NCBI RefSeq assembly: GCF_025961205.1
Contig: NZ_JAOQNH010000003.1
Span: forward strand, 888,501 to 952,500
Length of the DNA stretch: 64,000 nt
Source: Azospirillum fermentarium
Lineage (GTDB): Bacteria > Pseudomonadota > Alphaproteobacteria > Azospirillales > Azospirillaceae
Reading direction: 5' to 3'
The notes under the pieces were generated by a model, which was not told the origin of the DNA, made no database searches, and saw only the letters and a program-made list of their open reading frames with translations. Position 1 is the first letter of the stretch, and every line of letters begins with the position of its first letter. Both the position numbers and the translations under genes were made by a program. Below are positions 48,716 through 56,765 of this stretch, one piece after another.

Positions 48716-48924
48716 GGGGAACGGCTTTCCTCCGCGTCCGGGCGCCGTGGGGGAACCGCTTCCAGAAAAGGCTCGCTACCACCCAACCGGGCGAGCCGCT
48801 TGGCGCTTTCGCGCTCGACAAGGGCCTTCAGCGCTTCCCCCACCAGCACGGACGTGTCTGTAAGGCCGGTCAACGCCTGTGCCTTGGCAAGCATCCGATC
48901 ATCGAGTGCAAGCGTTATCCGCAT
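48676..48924 (-). CDS. Orphan VapB-like antitoxin
   Basis: The 82-residue product begins MRITLALDDRMLAKAQALTG, typical of VapB (PF09957) antitoxins that dimerise through a ribbon-helix-helix-like N-terminus. It continues with ESAKRLARLGGSEPFLEAVPPRRPD, the region that normally blocks a VapC toxin, and then an unusual Ser/Pro-rich tail. No VapC (PIN-domain) gene is next to it; downstream lies the convergent ATC hydrolase gene, whose end it overlaps. It may be a solitary antitoxin or a remnant. The ATG at 48924 gives the canonical N-terminus. Confidence 0.72.
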   Translation of the reverse strand: MRITLALDDRMLAKAQALTGLTDTSVLVGEALKALVERESAKRLARLGGSEPFLEAVPPRRPDAEESRSPHPASLSAAGSKV

Positions 48925-48992
48925 GGGAACCTCTCTCAGGGCAGGGGCCGCATCAATCCCATATGGGAACGCGTCACGATAAACATTCACTC

Positions 48993-49111
48993 ATCGTCAT
49001 TCCCGTGAAAACGGGAATCCAGGCGCTGAGCCGCAATCAGCGGCAACATGAATCCCAAGATTTCCCCCTTGGAAACACCTTCTGGACCACAGCCTTCGCT
49101 GGGGTGACGAT
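48993..49111. repeat. MITE-like palindromic repeat, copy 2
   Basis: This 119-bp element is related to 44598-44725. The left end ATCGTCATTCCCGTGAAAAC is nearly complementary to the right end ...GCTGGGGTGACGAT, and the inside shares TGAGCCGC...CAGCGGCAACATGA. It lies upstream of the antitoxin-like gene and downstream (3') of an MCP gene. It encodes nothing. The two copies bracket the Liv/ATC-hydrolase genes. Confidence 0.78.
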
Positions 49112-49156
49112 GAAAAATTGTTTGCCGCCGATCCACTGCAAAGATGTAAGTGCCCC

Positions 49157-50986
49157 CTACCCCGCCGCCTCGTCTCCGCGGGCGAGTGTCATTTCCGCGC
49201 GCTTGCGGGTGTCGTCGGTGAGCGAGGCCAGACCGTTCATGGTGGTGGCGATTTCCGCACTGGCCGCGGCGTTGGCCTGGGAAATGCGCGACAGCTCGCC
49301 CAGCGCCGCTTCCACGCGGGCGAAATCCTCCTGGCGGCGCTGCATCTCCGCCACGATGTCGCCGGCCAGACGGTCGGTGTCGCCGATGCCGTCCGACACC
49401 TCGCGCATCCGCCGTTCCACCTCGGCGGCCATGCGCAGGCCGTGGCCGATGTGGTCATCGGTGCGCCGCGCCAGATCGGCGATTTCCTTGGCCAGCGTCA
49501 GCGTCTGGTGCGCCAGCGATCCCACCGACACCGCCACCACCGAGAATCCCCGCCCGTGATCCCCCGCCCGCGACGCCTCGATGGACGCGTTCAGCGACAG
49601 GATGTTGGAATGGGCGGCCAGCTTGCCGATGGCCAGCGTCACGCGGTTGATTTCCTGGCTCATGCCGGCGATGGCGCGCACCGCCCCGGCCATGGCGTCG
49701 ATGTCGGCCAGGCTTTCGGACAGCCGCTCGGCGGCCGTACGGGACCGTTCGCGCCCGTCGGCGGTCAGCGCCCCCACCTGCCCCATGGCCGCCTGCGTCT
49801 CGTGGAACGACTGGCGCAGCCGGGCCACGGATTCCGTTTCCGCCTGCACGCCGTCGGAAATGCGGCTGATGGTGGAGGCCGCCTGATCGGTGGCGACGGA
49901 AACCTGCAGCGTCGCCTCCACCACGCTTTGCGACAGGGCGCGCGATTCCTCCAGCGCCGTCTTGAACCGGCGCATGGCGTCGGCCAGTTCGGCGGTCTCG
50001 TCCTTGAAGCGGGCGGCGGGCACCTGGATGGTCATGTCGCCGTTGGCAAGCTGGCGCAGCGCCCCCGTCATCTGCCGCAACGGCACGATCACGCCGATGC
50101 GCACCAGGATCACCACCGCCAGGAACGCCACCAGCGACAGCGCCGCGCTGACCAGGATGAAGGAGGTGCGTTCCTGCTCCGCCGCCGCGATGCGCCGGGA
50201 AAGCAGCGCGGTGAACCGCGCCGACACCGCCTGGGAGAAACGGTCCGCCGCTTCCAGCGCCGGATCCATGGCGGCGGGGTCCGCCCCCTCGGTCTCCAGG
50301 GCGGCCTGAAACGTCTCCATGGCGTCGGCGAAGGGCTTGTAGATCTCCGCCAGCGGTTCCTTCAGCGCCGGGTCGCCCAGCGGCCCGCCCGCGGTCGCCA
50401 CGTCGTCGGCGATGGAATTCAGCATGGCGCCGATGCGGCCGGCATAGACCGACACGTCCAAGGGCCGGGCCGAGGTGCCGGCGGAACGGGCCGGGCGCTG
50501 GCGCAGGTCGATGACCTGTTCGCGCAGGTCGGCAAGCTGGGACGCGAAGATGCTGCCCAGCGCCAGGGGTGCGATCTGCGGGTCCAGCAGGATGCCGCTG
50601 CGGGCGTGGACGTGGCGGGCGATCTGGCGCAGGGTGCGGCGGGTTTCCGCGCGCACCATGGTGCGTTCCTTGGAAATCAGCAGCGCCTCCAGCTCCTGGG
50701 CCAGCTCGGTGACGCCCATGGCGGCACCAAGACGCTGGCGCAGCGGCTCCAGCGTCTTGGCAAGCTCCACCCCGTCGATGGGGCGGTTGGTGACGATGCC
50801 GTGGCTGAGGGCGGCGTGGACGGAATCGATGGTCCGCAGATAGGCGGCCCCGTCCAATTCCACCCGCGACCGGGCGATGCGGTCGTTCAGCGATGCCACC
50901 CCCGTCCACACCCCGTACCCCACCGGCACCAGGAACAGCCCGGCGGCGCAGGCAAGCCGCGTTGCAATGCTTATCCGGCGAAACAT
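49157..50986 (-). CDS. Methyl-accepting chemotaxis protein 1
   Basis: The 609-residue transducer has a first membrane helix (LACAAGLFLVPVGYGVW), a sensor region of about 260 residues with helical-bundle character, a second helix (TSFILVSAALSLVAFLAVVI), a HAMP domain (VIVPLRQMTGALRQLANGDM) and the long signalling coiled coil. The hairpin tip reads LAAHSNILSLNASIEASRAG, differing from the usual QTNLLALNAAIEAARAG, and VAVSVGSLA lacks the usual VAxEVRxLA glutamate. No CheR-tether pentapeptide ends the protein. It overlaps the cheA end by 16 bp and is the last gene of the chemosensory cluster. Confidence 0.93.
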   Translation of the reverse strand: MFRRISIATRLACAAGLFLVPVGYGVWTGVASLNDRIARSRVELDGAAYLRTIDSVHAALSHGIVTNRPIDGVELAKTLEPLRQRLGAAMGVTELAQELEALLISKERTMVRAETRRTLRQIARHVHARSGILLDPQIAPLALGSIFASQLADLREQVIDLRQRPARSAGTSARPLDVSVYAGRIGAMLNSIADDVATAGGPLGDPALKEPLAEIYKPFADAMETFQAALETEGADPAAMDPALEAADRFSQAVSARFTALLSRRIAAAEQERTSFILVSAALSLVAFLAVVILVRIGVIVPLRQMTGALRQLANGDMTIQVPAARFKDETAELADAMRRFKTALEESRALSQSVVEATLQVSVATDQAASTISRISDGVQAETESVARLRQSFHETQAAMGQVGALTADGRERSRTAAERLSESLADIDAMAGAVRAIAGMSQEINRVTLAIGKLAAHSNILSLNASIEASRAGDHGRGFSVVAVSVGSLAHQTLTLAKEIADLARRTDDHIGHGLRMAAEVERRMREVSDGIGDTDRLAGDIVAEMQRRQEDFARVEAALGELSRISQANAAASAEIATTMNGLASLTDDTRKRAEMTLARGDEAAG

Positions 50987-53898
50987 GGCCGCTCCCCCTC
51001 TTCCCCGCCCAGCCGGTCCCCGGCCCCCCGCTCGACCACCCCCTGCTCCACCGCCAGGGCGATCAGCGCCTGGGTGTCGAGCGCGAACATGATCCCCCCG
51101 GTGCCGATCACCGCGGTGCCGGAAATCAGCGGGTTGCGTTCGATCAGCGGGTGCATCTGCTTGAAGAACACCTCGCGCCGCACCGGCTGGCTTTCGATGC
51201 GCAGGCCCAGTTCGGTTTCGCCGGTGTCCACCACCGCCACCAGAACCTTGCCCCCGTCCAGCGGCGCCGGTTCCCCCAGCCCCAGCAGCGCGGCGCAATC
51301 CACCACCGGCAGGAACCGCCCGCGCAGCGACAGCGCCATGCGCCGGCCCACCGGCTGCAGATGGCTGGCCGGCACCTCCACCACCTCGCGCACCACCCGT
51401 TCCTGCACCGCCACCGTCTGGCCGCGCAGCGTGATGGCGACCACCCGCTGCATGGCCGCCGACACCGGGAATTCGATCACCATGCGCGTGCCGGCACCGG
51501 GCCGGCTGGCGATGGTCAGATGGCCGCCCAGCTTCTTGATGGCGTTGACCACGATGTCCATGCCCACCCCGCGGCCCGAGGTGGCGGTCACCTCGTCGCG
51601 GGTGGAGAAGCCGGGCAGCAGGATCAGCCGCGTGGCCTCGTCCTCGCTCAGCCCGGCGGCTTCCGCGGCGGGGATCAACCCCTTGGCCACCGCCTTGTCC
51701 CGCACGCGGGCGGTGTCGATGCCGGCCCCGTCGTCCTCCACCTCGATCACCGCATGGCTGGTGCCCTGACGGGCGCGGATGCGGATGGTGCCTTCCCGCG
51801 GTTTGCCGGCGGCGGCGCGGCGGTCCGGGTGCTCGATGCCGTGGTCCACGCTGTTGCGCACGATGTGGGTCAAGGGATCGACCAGCATCTCGATCATCGC
51901 CTTGTCGATGCGCACATCCTCGCCGGCGGTGACCAGCGTCACCTCCTTGCCCACGGCCACGGCGGTGTCGCGGATCGGGCGCATCAGCCGGCTGAACAGC
52001 GTGCCGATGGGCACCACCCGCAGCGACAGCGCACCGTCGTAGAGCGAGCGCACCGTGCGGTCCAGCCGCCGCATGGTGTCCTGCACCATCCGCCCGGCGC
52101 CCTGCCGCCCGCCGCCCGGCCCCGCGGCCTTGCCATCCAGCAGCAGGCCCAGCGCCGTCAGCCCCAGCCGCAGTTCGCCGATCTGGTCCATGAAGGAATC
52201 GATGGCCACACTGGGCACCCGCACCACCGCGTCCGCAGCGCGCGGGGCCGTGCCCGCCGCCGGGGCGGACGGGGCGGCAGGCACGGGTTCCGCCGGCACG
52301 GGCGTGATGGGAACGGGCGCTATGGGAACGGACGGGACGGCAACCGGCGCCATGGCGGCGGAGGGCGCCGCCGCCCCGGCGGCGATGTCGGCCAGGGACG
52401 GCCCCGGTGCGTCATGCTCGGCCCCCTCCACCTGTTCCGGCCCCGCCGCCCCGCCCGGTCCGGCGGGACGCAGGGAGCGCAGGCAGCGGCGGTCCGGGTC
52501 GGCCCCGGCCAGATGACGGGCCAGGGACAGGGCGGTTTCCCCCGCATCCAGCACAACCAGATACTCGAACAGCCCGGCGCCGAGATCCAGGCGCGAGCGG
52601 TTGTGGAGGGCCGTACGGGCGAACACGGTTTCCGTCACCATGTCCACCGCGTGGGTGTCGCGTTCCAGATCCAGCAGGATCAACACCACGCCCTGTCCGG
52701 CGGCGATGACGGACCCCAGCCGCTCCAGCACGTCCGGCGGCCAGGGGCGGGCCATGTCCGTGAGGGTCAGCGGCAGCGCCCCGCCACCGGCCACCCCGAT
52801 GCCGGCCCCGGCAAAGCACTGGTCGCGCAGCGCCGTGATCTCGTCGAACGGCATGTCCATGCCCGACGTAAGCGCAATGCCGATCAGGGCGAAGATGTCC
52901 GCCACCTCGTCCACCGGCCCGGCATCCTCGCCCAGCAGGCGGCGGGCGGCCACGAACTCGGCCAGTTCGGCGGCGGTGTCCAGTTCCATCCCCGCCAGCA
53001 GGCGGGCGGCGTGCAGCCACCCCGCCGGGTCGCCGGGCCGCGATTTCAAGGTGCCGGCGTGCTCCAGCAGCAACTCGGCAAAGGGGAACTCCAGCGCCGC
53101 CGTCAGCGCGAACACCCCCAGCGCCCCGCCGCTTCCCATCTCCGCCCCGCGCAGGCGGGTGATCAGGTCCAGCCAGCGCCAGCGGGGATCGCCGTCCCCC
53201 GCCGCCAGCCGGCGGGCCGCCACCACCACCCCGTCAAGCCCAGCCTGGGCCGCCGCATCCTCCAGCACCGCGGCGGCGTCGGTAACGTCGCCGTCGATGA
53301 CGCCGATCAGCCCCAGCACCGCATCCTGAATCGCCAGCACCTCCTCGGCGCCGATGTCCAGCACCGACACGGCGGATGCGGGAGCCGGCGGCTCCACCGC
53401 CGGGGGCGGAGCCGGGGGCGGCAGGGGGGATGTTCCGGGGGGAACAGCCGGCGTTACGGACGGAACGTCCGCCGCCGGATCGGCCAGATGCGCCTTCAAC
53501 CGGCGGACCACCGCCTCGTTCACCGGCTGGTCCTGGCGGGTGGCCATGGCGGTGTCCTGCAGCCGCCGCATCTCGTCCACCGCCTCCAGCAGCGCGCTGA
53601 CCAGATCGGGCGTCAGGGTGCGGCGGCCGGCGCGCACCAGATGCAGCACGTCCTCCGCCGCGTGGGCCACGGTTTCGATGCAGCGCAGGGCCAGCGCCGC
53701 CGACCCGCCCTTGACCGAGTGGAAGGCGCGGAACAGCTCATCCACCCGCCCGGTGTCCACCGGGGAGGCCGCGAGGATGGTTTCCACCGCGGTCAGGTAT
53801 TCGTCCAGTTCGACGGCGAACAGGGCCCAGAACTCGTCGAAGGGATCGTCCAGCCCCTGGTCTCCCCCCTCATGGCCCGTGGCGGTGAATCCGTTCAT
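50971..53898 (-). CDS. cheA: Chemotaxis histidine kinase CheA
   Basis: CheA (975 aa) phosphorylates CheB and CheY-type receivers in response to receptors. The HPt domain carries the phosphorylated His60 in AFHSVKGGSAALAL. An unusually long middle (about residues 130-590), rich in Ala/Pro, contains an unrecognised globular part at about 190-470. Then come the dimerisation helices, the ATPase domain with N-box HIVRNSVDHGIEHPDRR, DDGAGIDTARV, GRGVGMDIVVNAIKKLGGHL and SRPGAGTRMVIEFP, and a C-terminal CheW-like domain. It is longer than typical CheA (about 650-750). It overlaps cheB by ATGA. Confidence 0.95.
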   Translation of the reverse strand: MNGFTATGHEGGDQGLDDPFDEFWALFAVELDEYLTAVETILAASPVDTGRVDELFRAFHSVKGGSAALALRCIETVAHAAEDVLHLVRAGRRTLTPDLVSALLEAVDEMRRLQDTAMATRQDQPVNEAVVRRLKAHLADPAADVPSVTPAVPPGTSPLPPPAPPPAVEPPAPASAVSVLDIGAEEVLAIQDAVLGLIGVIDGDVTDAAAVLEDAAAQAGLDGVVVAARRLAAGDGDPRWRWLDLITRLRGAEMGSGGALGVFALTAALEFPFAELLLEHAGTLKSRPGDPAGWLHAARLLAGMELDTAAELAEFVAARRLLGEDAGPVDEVADIFALIGIALTSGMDMPFDEITALRDQCFAGAGIGVAGGGALPLTLTDMARPWPPDVLERLGSVIAAGQGVVLILLDLERDTHAVDMVTETVFARTALHNRSRLDLGAGLFEYLVVLDAGETALSLARHLAGADPDRRCLRSLRPAGPGGAAGPEQVEGAEHDAPGPSLADIAAGAAAPSAAMAPVAVPSVPIAPVPITPVPAEPVPAAPSAPAAGTAPRAADAVVRVPSVAIDSFMDQIGELRLGLTALGLLLDGKAAGPGGGRQGAGRMVQDTMRRLDRTVRSLYDGALSLRVVPIGTLFSRLMRPIRDTAVAVGKEVTLVTAGEDVRIDKAMIEMLVDPLTHIVRNSVDHGIEHPDRRAAAGKPREGTIRIRARQGTSHAVIEVEDDGAGIDTARVRDKAVAKGLIPAAEAAGLSEDEATRLILLPGFSTRDEVTATSGRGVGMDIVVNAIKKLGGHLTIASRPGAGTRMVIEFPVSAAMQRVVAITLRGQTVAVQERVVREVVEVPASHLQPVGRRMALSLRGRFLPVVDCAALLGLGEPAPLDGGKVLVAVVDTGETELGLRIESQPVRREVFFKQMHPLIERNPLISGTAVIGTGGIMFALDTQALIALAVEQGVVERGAGDRLGGEEGERPCFAG

Positions 53899-55148
53899 GG
53901 CAGCCCGCCTCCCCCGCCTTTGCCGGCCATGGCGGCCAGACGCTGGCCAAGGGCGGCGGCGCCGTGCACCTCCGACGCCAGCCCGGCGTCGATCACCGCC
54001 CGCGGCATGCCCCAGATGACCGCCGCCGCCGGATCCTGCGCCAGAACCGGGCAGCCGCGCTGGGCCAGCGCCCGCGCCCCTTCGCAGCCGTCGTTGCCCA
54101 TGCCGGTCAGCACCACCCCCACCGGGCGGCGGGCGTTCAGCGCGGCGGAGCGGAACAGGATGTCGGCGTTCGGGCGATAGACCGCACCGCCGCCGTCCAC
54201 CACCTTCACCGCCAGAACGCCGGGGCGCCGCCGCACCACCTCCGCGTTGTGGCCGCCGGGCAGGACATAGACGGTGCCGGCGGCCAGTTCGGCGCCGTCC
54301 GCCGCCTCCACCACCGGCACCTTCAGCAGGTCGGCCAGGGTGTCGGCCAGGCTGCGGCTGAACATGGGCGGGATGTGCTGGGCCACCACCACCGGCGCCC
54401 GGTACGGCACCATGGGGGCCAGCAGGTCGGGCAGGGTCTGCGGCCCGCCGGTGGACGCCGCCACCACCACGATGTCGGGCGGCCCGCCGTCGATGACCCG
54501 GGGGCGCGGCGGCGGGGCCACGGGCGCGGGCGGGGCCGGAGCCTTCACCGGAACCGGGGCCAAAGGCGGCACCGGCATGGGGGCCGACAGCTTGGGCGCC
54601 GGGCGCGGCACGGCGGCAGGGGACCGGGCCGCCACCGGAACCGCCGGCGGAGCCGGTGCCGGCGCCACCGCGGGCACCGGCGGCAGGGCGCTGCGCCCGG
54701 TGATGGTGGCCGCCGCCGCCAGCTTGGCCCGCAGCAGGTCGCCCACCTGGGCCAGATCCACCTGGAAATGCTCCGACGCCTTGGGCACGAAATCCATGGC
54801 CCCGGCCCGCAGCGCCGCCAGCGTCATCGCCGCCCCCTGGGTGGTGAAGGCGCTGACCATGATGAAGGCCGGCAGCGCACCGGGGCTGGGCCGGATCTCC
54901 CGCAGCACCTCGATGCCGTTCATCCGCGGCATGTCGATGTCCAGCGTCACGATATCGGGCGACAGGCGGCGGACGGTCTCCACCGCAGCCACGCCGTCGC
55001 CCGCCTCCCCCACCACCAGGAAACCGGGGGTGTTGCCGACGATGTGGCGCAGGGACGCCCGCATGAAGGCGGAATCATCGACGATCAGAACACGCAGCGG
55101 ATCGGGCGATCCGGCCAGGGGCAGGCCGCTGCGGGGGGGCGTGCTCAT
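53895..55148 (-). CDS. cheB: Chemotaxis response regulator protein-glutamate methylesterase CheB
   Basis: CheB (417 aa) removes methyl groups from receptors when phosphorylated. The receiver domain shows VLIVDDSAFMRASLRHIV and the phosphorylated Asp in DIVTLDIDMPRMNGIEVL. A proline/alanine-rich linker of about 75 residues follows. The esterase catalytic triad is Ser in VAASTGGPQTL, His in VVAQHIPPMFSRSLA and Asp in GVVLTGMGNDGCEGA. It is coupled by ATGA to cheA and to the double-CheW gene. Confidence 0.96.
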   Translation of the reverse strand: MSTPPRSGLPLAGSPDPLRVLIVDDSAFMRASLRHIVGNTPGFLVVGEAGDGVAAVETVRRLSPDIVTLDIDMPRMNGIEVLREIRPSPGALPAFIMVSAFTTQGAAMTLAALRAGAMDFVPKASEHFQVDLAQVGDLLRAKLAAAATITGRSALPPVPAVAPAPAPPAVPVAARSPAAVPRPAPKLSAPMPVPPLAPVPVKAPAPPAPVAPPPRPRVIDGGPPDIVVVAASTGGPQTLPDLLAPMVPYRAPVVVAQHIPPMFSRSLADTLADLLKVPVVEAADGAELAAGTVYVLPGGHNAEVVRRRPGVLAVKVVDGGGAVYRPNADILFRSAALNARRPVGVVLTGMGNDGCEGARALAQRGCPVLAQDPAAAVIWGMPRAVIDAGLASEVHGAAALGQRLAAMAGKGGGGGLP

Positions 55149-56134
55149 GGAACCTCCGCGCCGATCAGGTCACGCAGCAGCGCCGGGCCGGTGACCAGCG
55201 CGATCGCCTGATCCTCCATCCGCCCCACCCCCTCGACGCCGGGGGCGGGAAACCAGCCGGGATCGGCCTCGTCCCGCCGCAGGGGCAGGGGCCGCTCGAT
55301 GGTGTCCACCCGCAGCGCCAGCGGCCCCAGGGGAGAGTTCAGCACCACGAAATGCCATTGCCCGCCGTCGGCGGGCGGGGTGGCCAGATCCACCACCGGC
55401 ACGATGGCCCCGCTCATTTCCACCGCGTGGCGCAGCGGCGCCGTACCGCCGGGGATGCGCACCATGGTCTGACGGTACAGGATGCGCCGCACGTCGCGGT
55501 ACGACGACGCATAGGGCCGCCCGCCGATGGTGTAGACCAGAGACAGCGGCGAACCGTCCCGCACCGCCGCCGGAGCCGCCGGTCCGGTGGCCCCGGCTCC
55601 GGCGGCGGTTGCCGGCGCGGTGGCGGCCATGGCGGTGGGCACGTCATCCAACCCGTCCGCCGCCAGCAGGAACGCCCGCCCTTCCGGCTCCAGCGCGGCG
55701 GCGGCGCGGCACAGCCGGCCCGGCGGCACCCATGGGGCGGGGGAAACGCTGGCGGGGCGGCGGAACCCCAGGATGGTGTCGGCCAGAACCCCCGCCACAC
55801 GGCCCAGCCCGCCCCCCAGGCCGCTGCCCCCGTCCTGGCGCTGGATCAGCAGCACGTCGCCGTCGCCGCGCGGCGCGTGGTCGAAGATGGCCGCCGGATC
55901 GACCACCGGCACGAACACCCCGCCGTGCAGAAGCACCCCCGCCACCAGCGGCGGCGCCCCCAGCGGATCGGTCAGCGCCGGAGCCTCCACGATTTCCCGC
56001 AGATCGGCGGCAGGGCAGCAGAACAACAGCCCGTTGCGCTCGAACGCCAGCACCGACCCGGAGAAATCCGGGCCGCCGACGGTGGCCGGGCCAAGGGCGG
56101 CACCGGACGGGACAAGGGATGAGCCGGCGGTCAT
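55145..56134 (-). CDS. Double CheW-domain adaptor protein
   Basis: The 329-residue protein contains two CheW-like beta-barrel domains, residues about 25-175 (FSGSVLAFERNGLLFCCPAADLR to VAGVLADTILGF) and about 205-329 (LSLVYTIGGRPYASSYRDVRRIL to VVDLATPP), joined by an Ala/Gly/Pro linker. It should couple the receptors to CheA. A fused pair may place two receptor or kinase contacts in one subunit. The first domain has the CheW hydrophobic core, but sequence similarity to CheW is moderate. It overlaps the next genes by ATGA on both sides. Confidence 0.8.
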   Translation of the reverse strand: MTAGSSLVPSGAALGPATVGGPDFSGSVLAFERNGLLFCCPAADLREIVEAPALTDPLGAPPLVAGVLLHGGVFVPVVDPAAIFDHAPRGDGDVLLIQRQDGGSGLGGGLGRVAGVLADTILGFRRPASVSPAPWVPPGRLCRAAAALEPEGRAFLLAADGLDDVPTAMAATAPATAAGAGATGPAAPAAVRDGSPLSLVYTIGGRPYASSYRDVRRILYRQTMVRIPGGTAPLRHAVEMSGAIVPVVDLATPPADGGQWHFVVLNSPLGPLALRVDTIERPLPLRRDEADPGWFPAPGVEGVGRMEDQAIALVTGPALLRDLIGAEVP

Positions 56135-56754
56135 GGCCCCTCCCCCGCCGCCGGGGCGCCGCGCAGCAGGTCTTCCAGGCTGGGGCCGCCGTCATCCCCG
56201 CCCCCGGGCGCTGGGGCGCCGTCATCCTCCCCATAGATTTCATCGCCCACGGTCAGGCCGCTGTCCAGATCGTCGGGCAGCGGCGGGGACAGCACCGCGC
56301 ACATGGCGGTCAGGATCGCCTGCCCGCGGGTGCGGACCAGATCGGGGCTGATGGCGCCCGACGGTTTGGCGACCACCGCGTCGGCCCCGGCCATCAGAAC
56401 CGCCCGCCGTTCCGCCGACCCCAGTTCCGCCGCCGACGACACCACGATGACCGCCGCCCGCGACACCGCACGGATGGCCGGCAGCGCCGCCAGCCCGCCC
56501 AGCACCGGCATTTCCAGATCCAGCAGGCAGACGTCGGGCTGCAGCGCGCGGGCCTGATCGATGGCCTGCCGCCCGTCGGCGGCGGTGCCGGCCACGCGAA
56601 AGCCCCCGTCCTCCCCCACCAGCCGCGTCAGCAGCGCCCGCATCATGGACGAGTCGTCCACGATCAGCACCCCCGGCAGCACCCCCGGCAGCGGGGGCGC
56701 GTGTGCGCCGGGATCATTGGTGGACGGGCCGTCGCCGGATGGGCGGTCAGTCAT
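56131..56754 (-). CDS. CheY-like response regulator with acidic C-terminal tail
   Basis: The 207-residue protein has a receiver domain (residues about 25-145): acidic pair and entry loop VLIVDDSSMMRALLTRLV, phosphorylated Asp in PDVCLLDLEMPVLGGLAAL, Ser in VIVVSSAAELG and Lys in GADAVVAKPSG. The sequence is nearest to the CheB receiver, but an acidic 60-residue tail replaces the esterase. It could be an alternative CheA phosphate acceptor. It lies 11 bp after the MCP gene at 56766. Confidence 0.88.
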   Translation of the reverse strand: MTDRPSGDGPSTNDPGAHAPPLPGVLPGVLIVDDSSMMRALLTRLVGEDGGFRVAGTAADGRQAIDQARALQPDVCLLDLEMPVLGGLAALPAIRAVSRAAVIVVSSAAELGSAERRAVLMAGADAVVAKPSGAISPDLVRTRGQAILTAMCAVLSPPLPDDLDSGLTVGDEIYGEDDGAPAPGGGDDGGPSLEDLLRGAPAAGEGP

Positions 56755-56765
56755 GGGAGCGCCCG

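Noticed and set aside
50893..54180. Very long plus-strand open frame (1095 codons) opposite cheA/cheB
   Set aside because: It is antisense to the clearly coding CheA and CheB and is full of His/Arg/Gln runs typical of shadow frames in GC-rich DNA; it matches no protein pattern.
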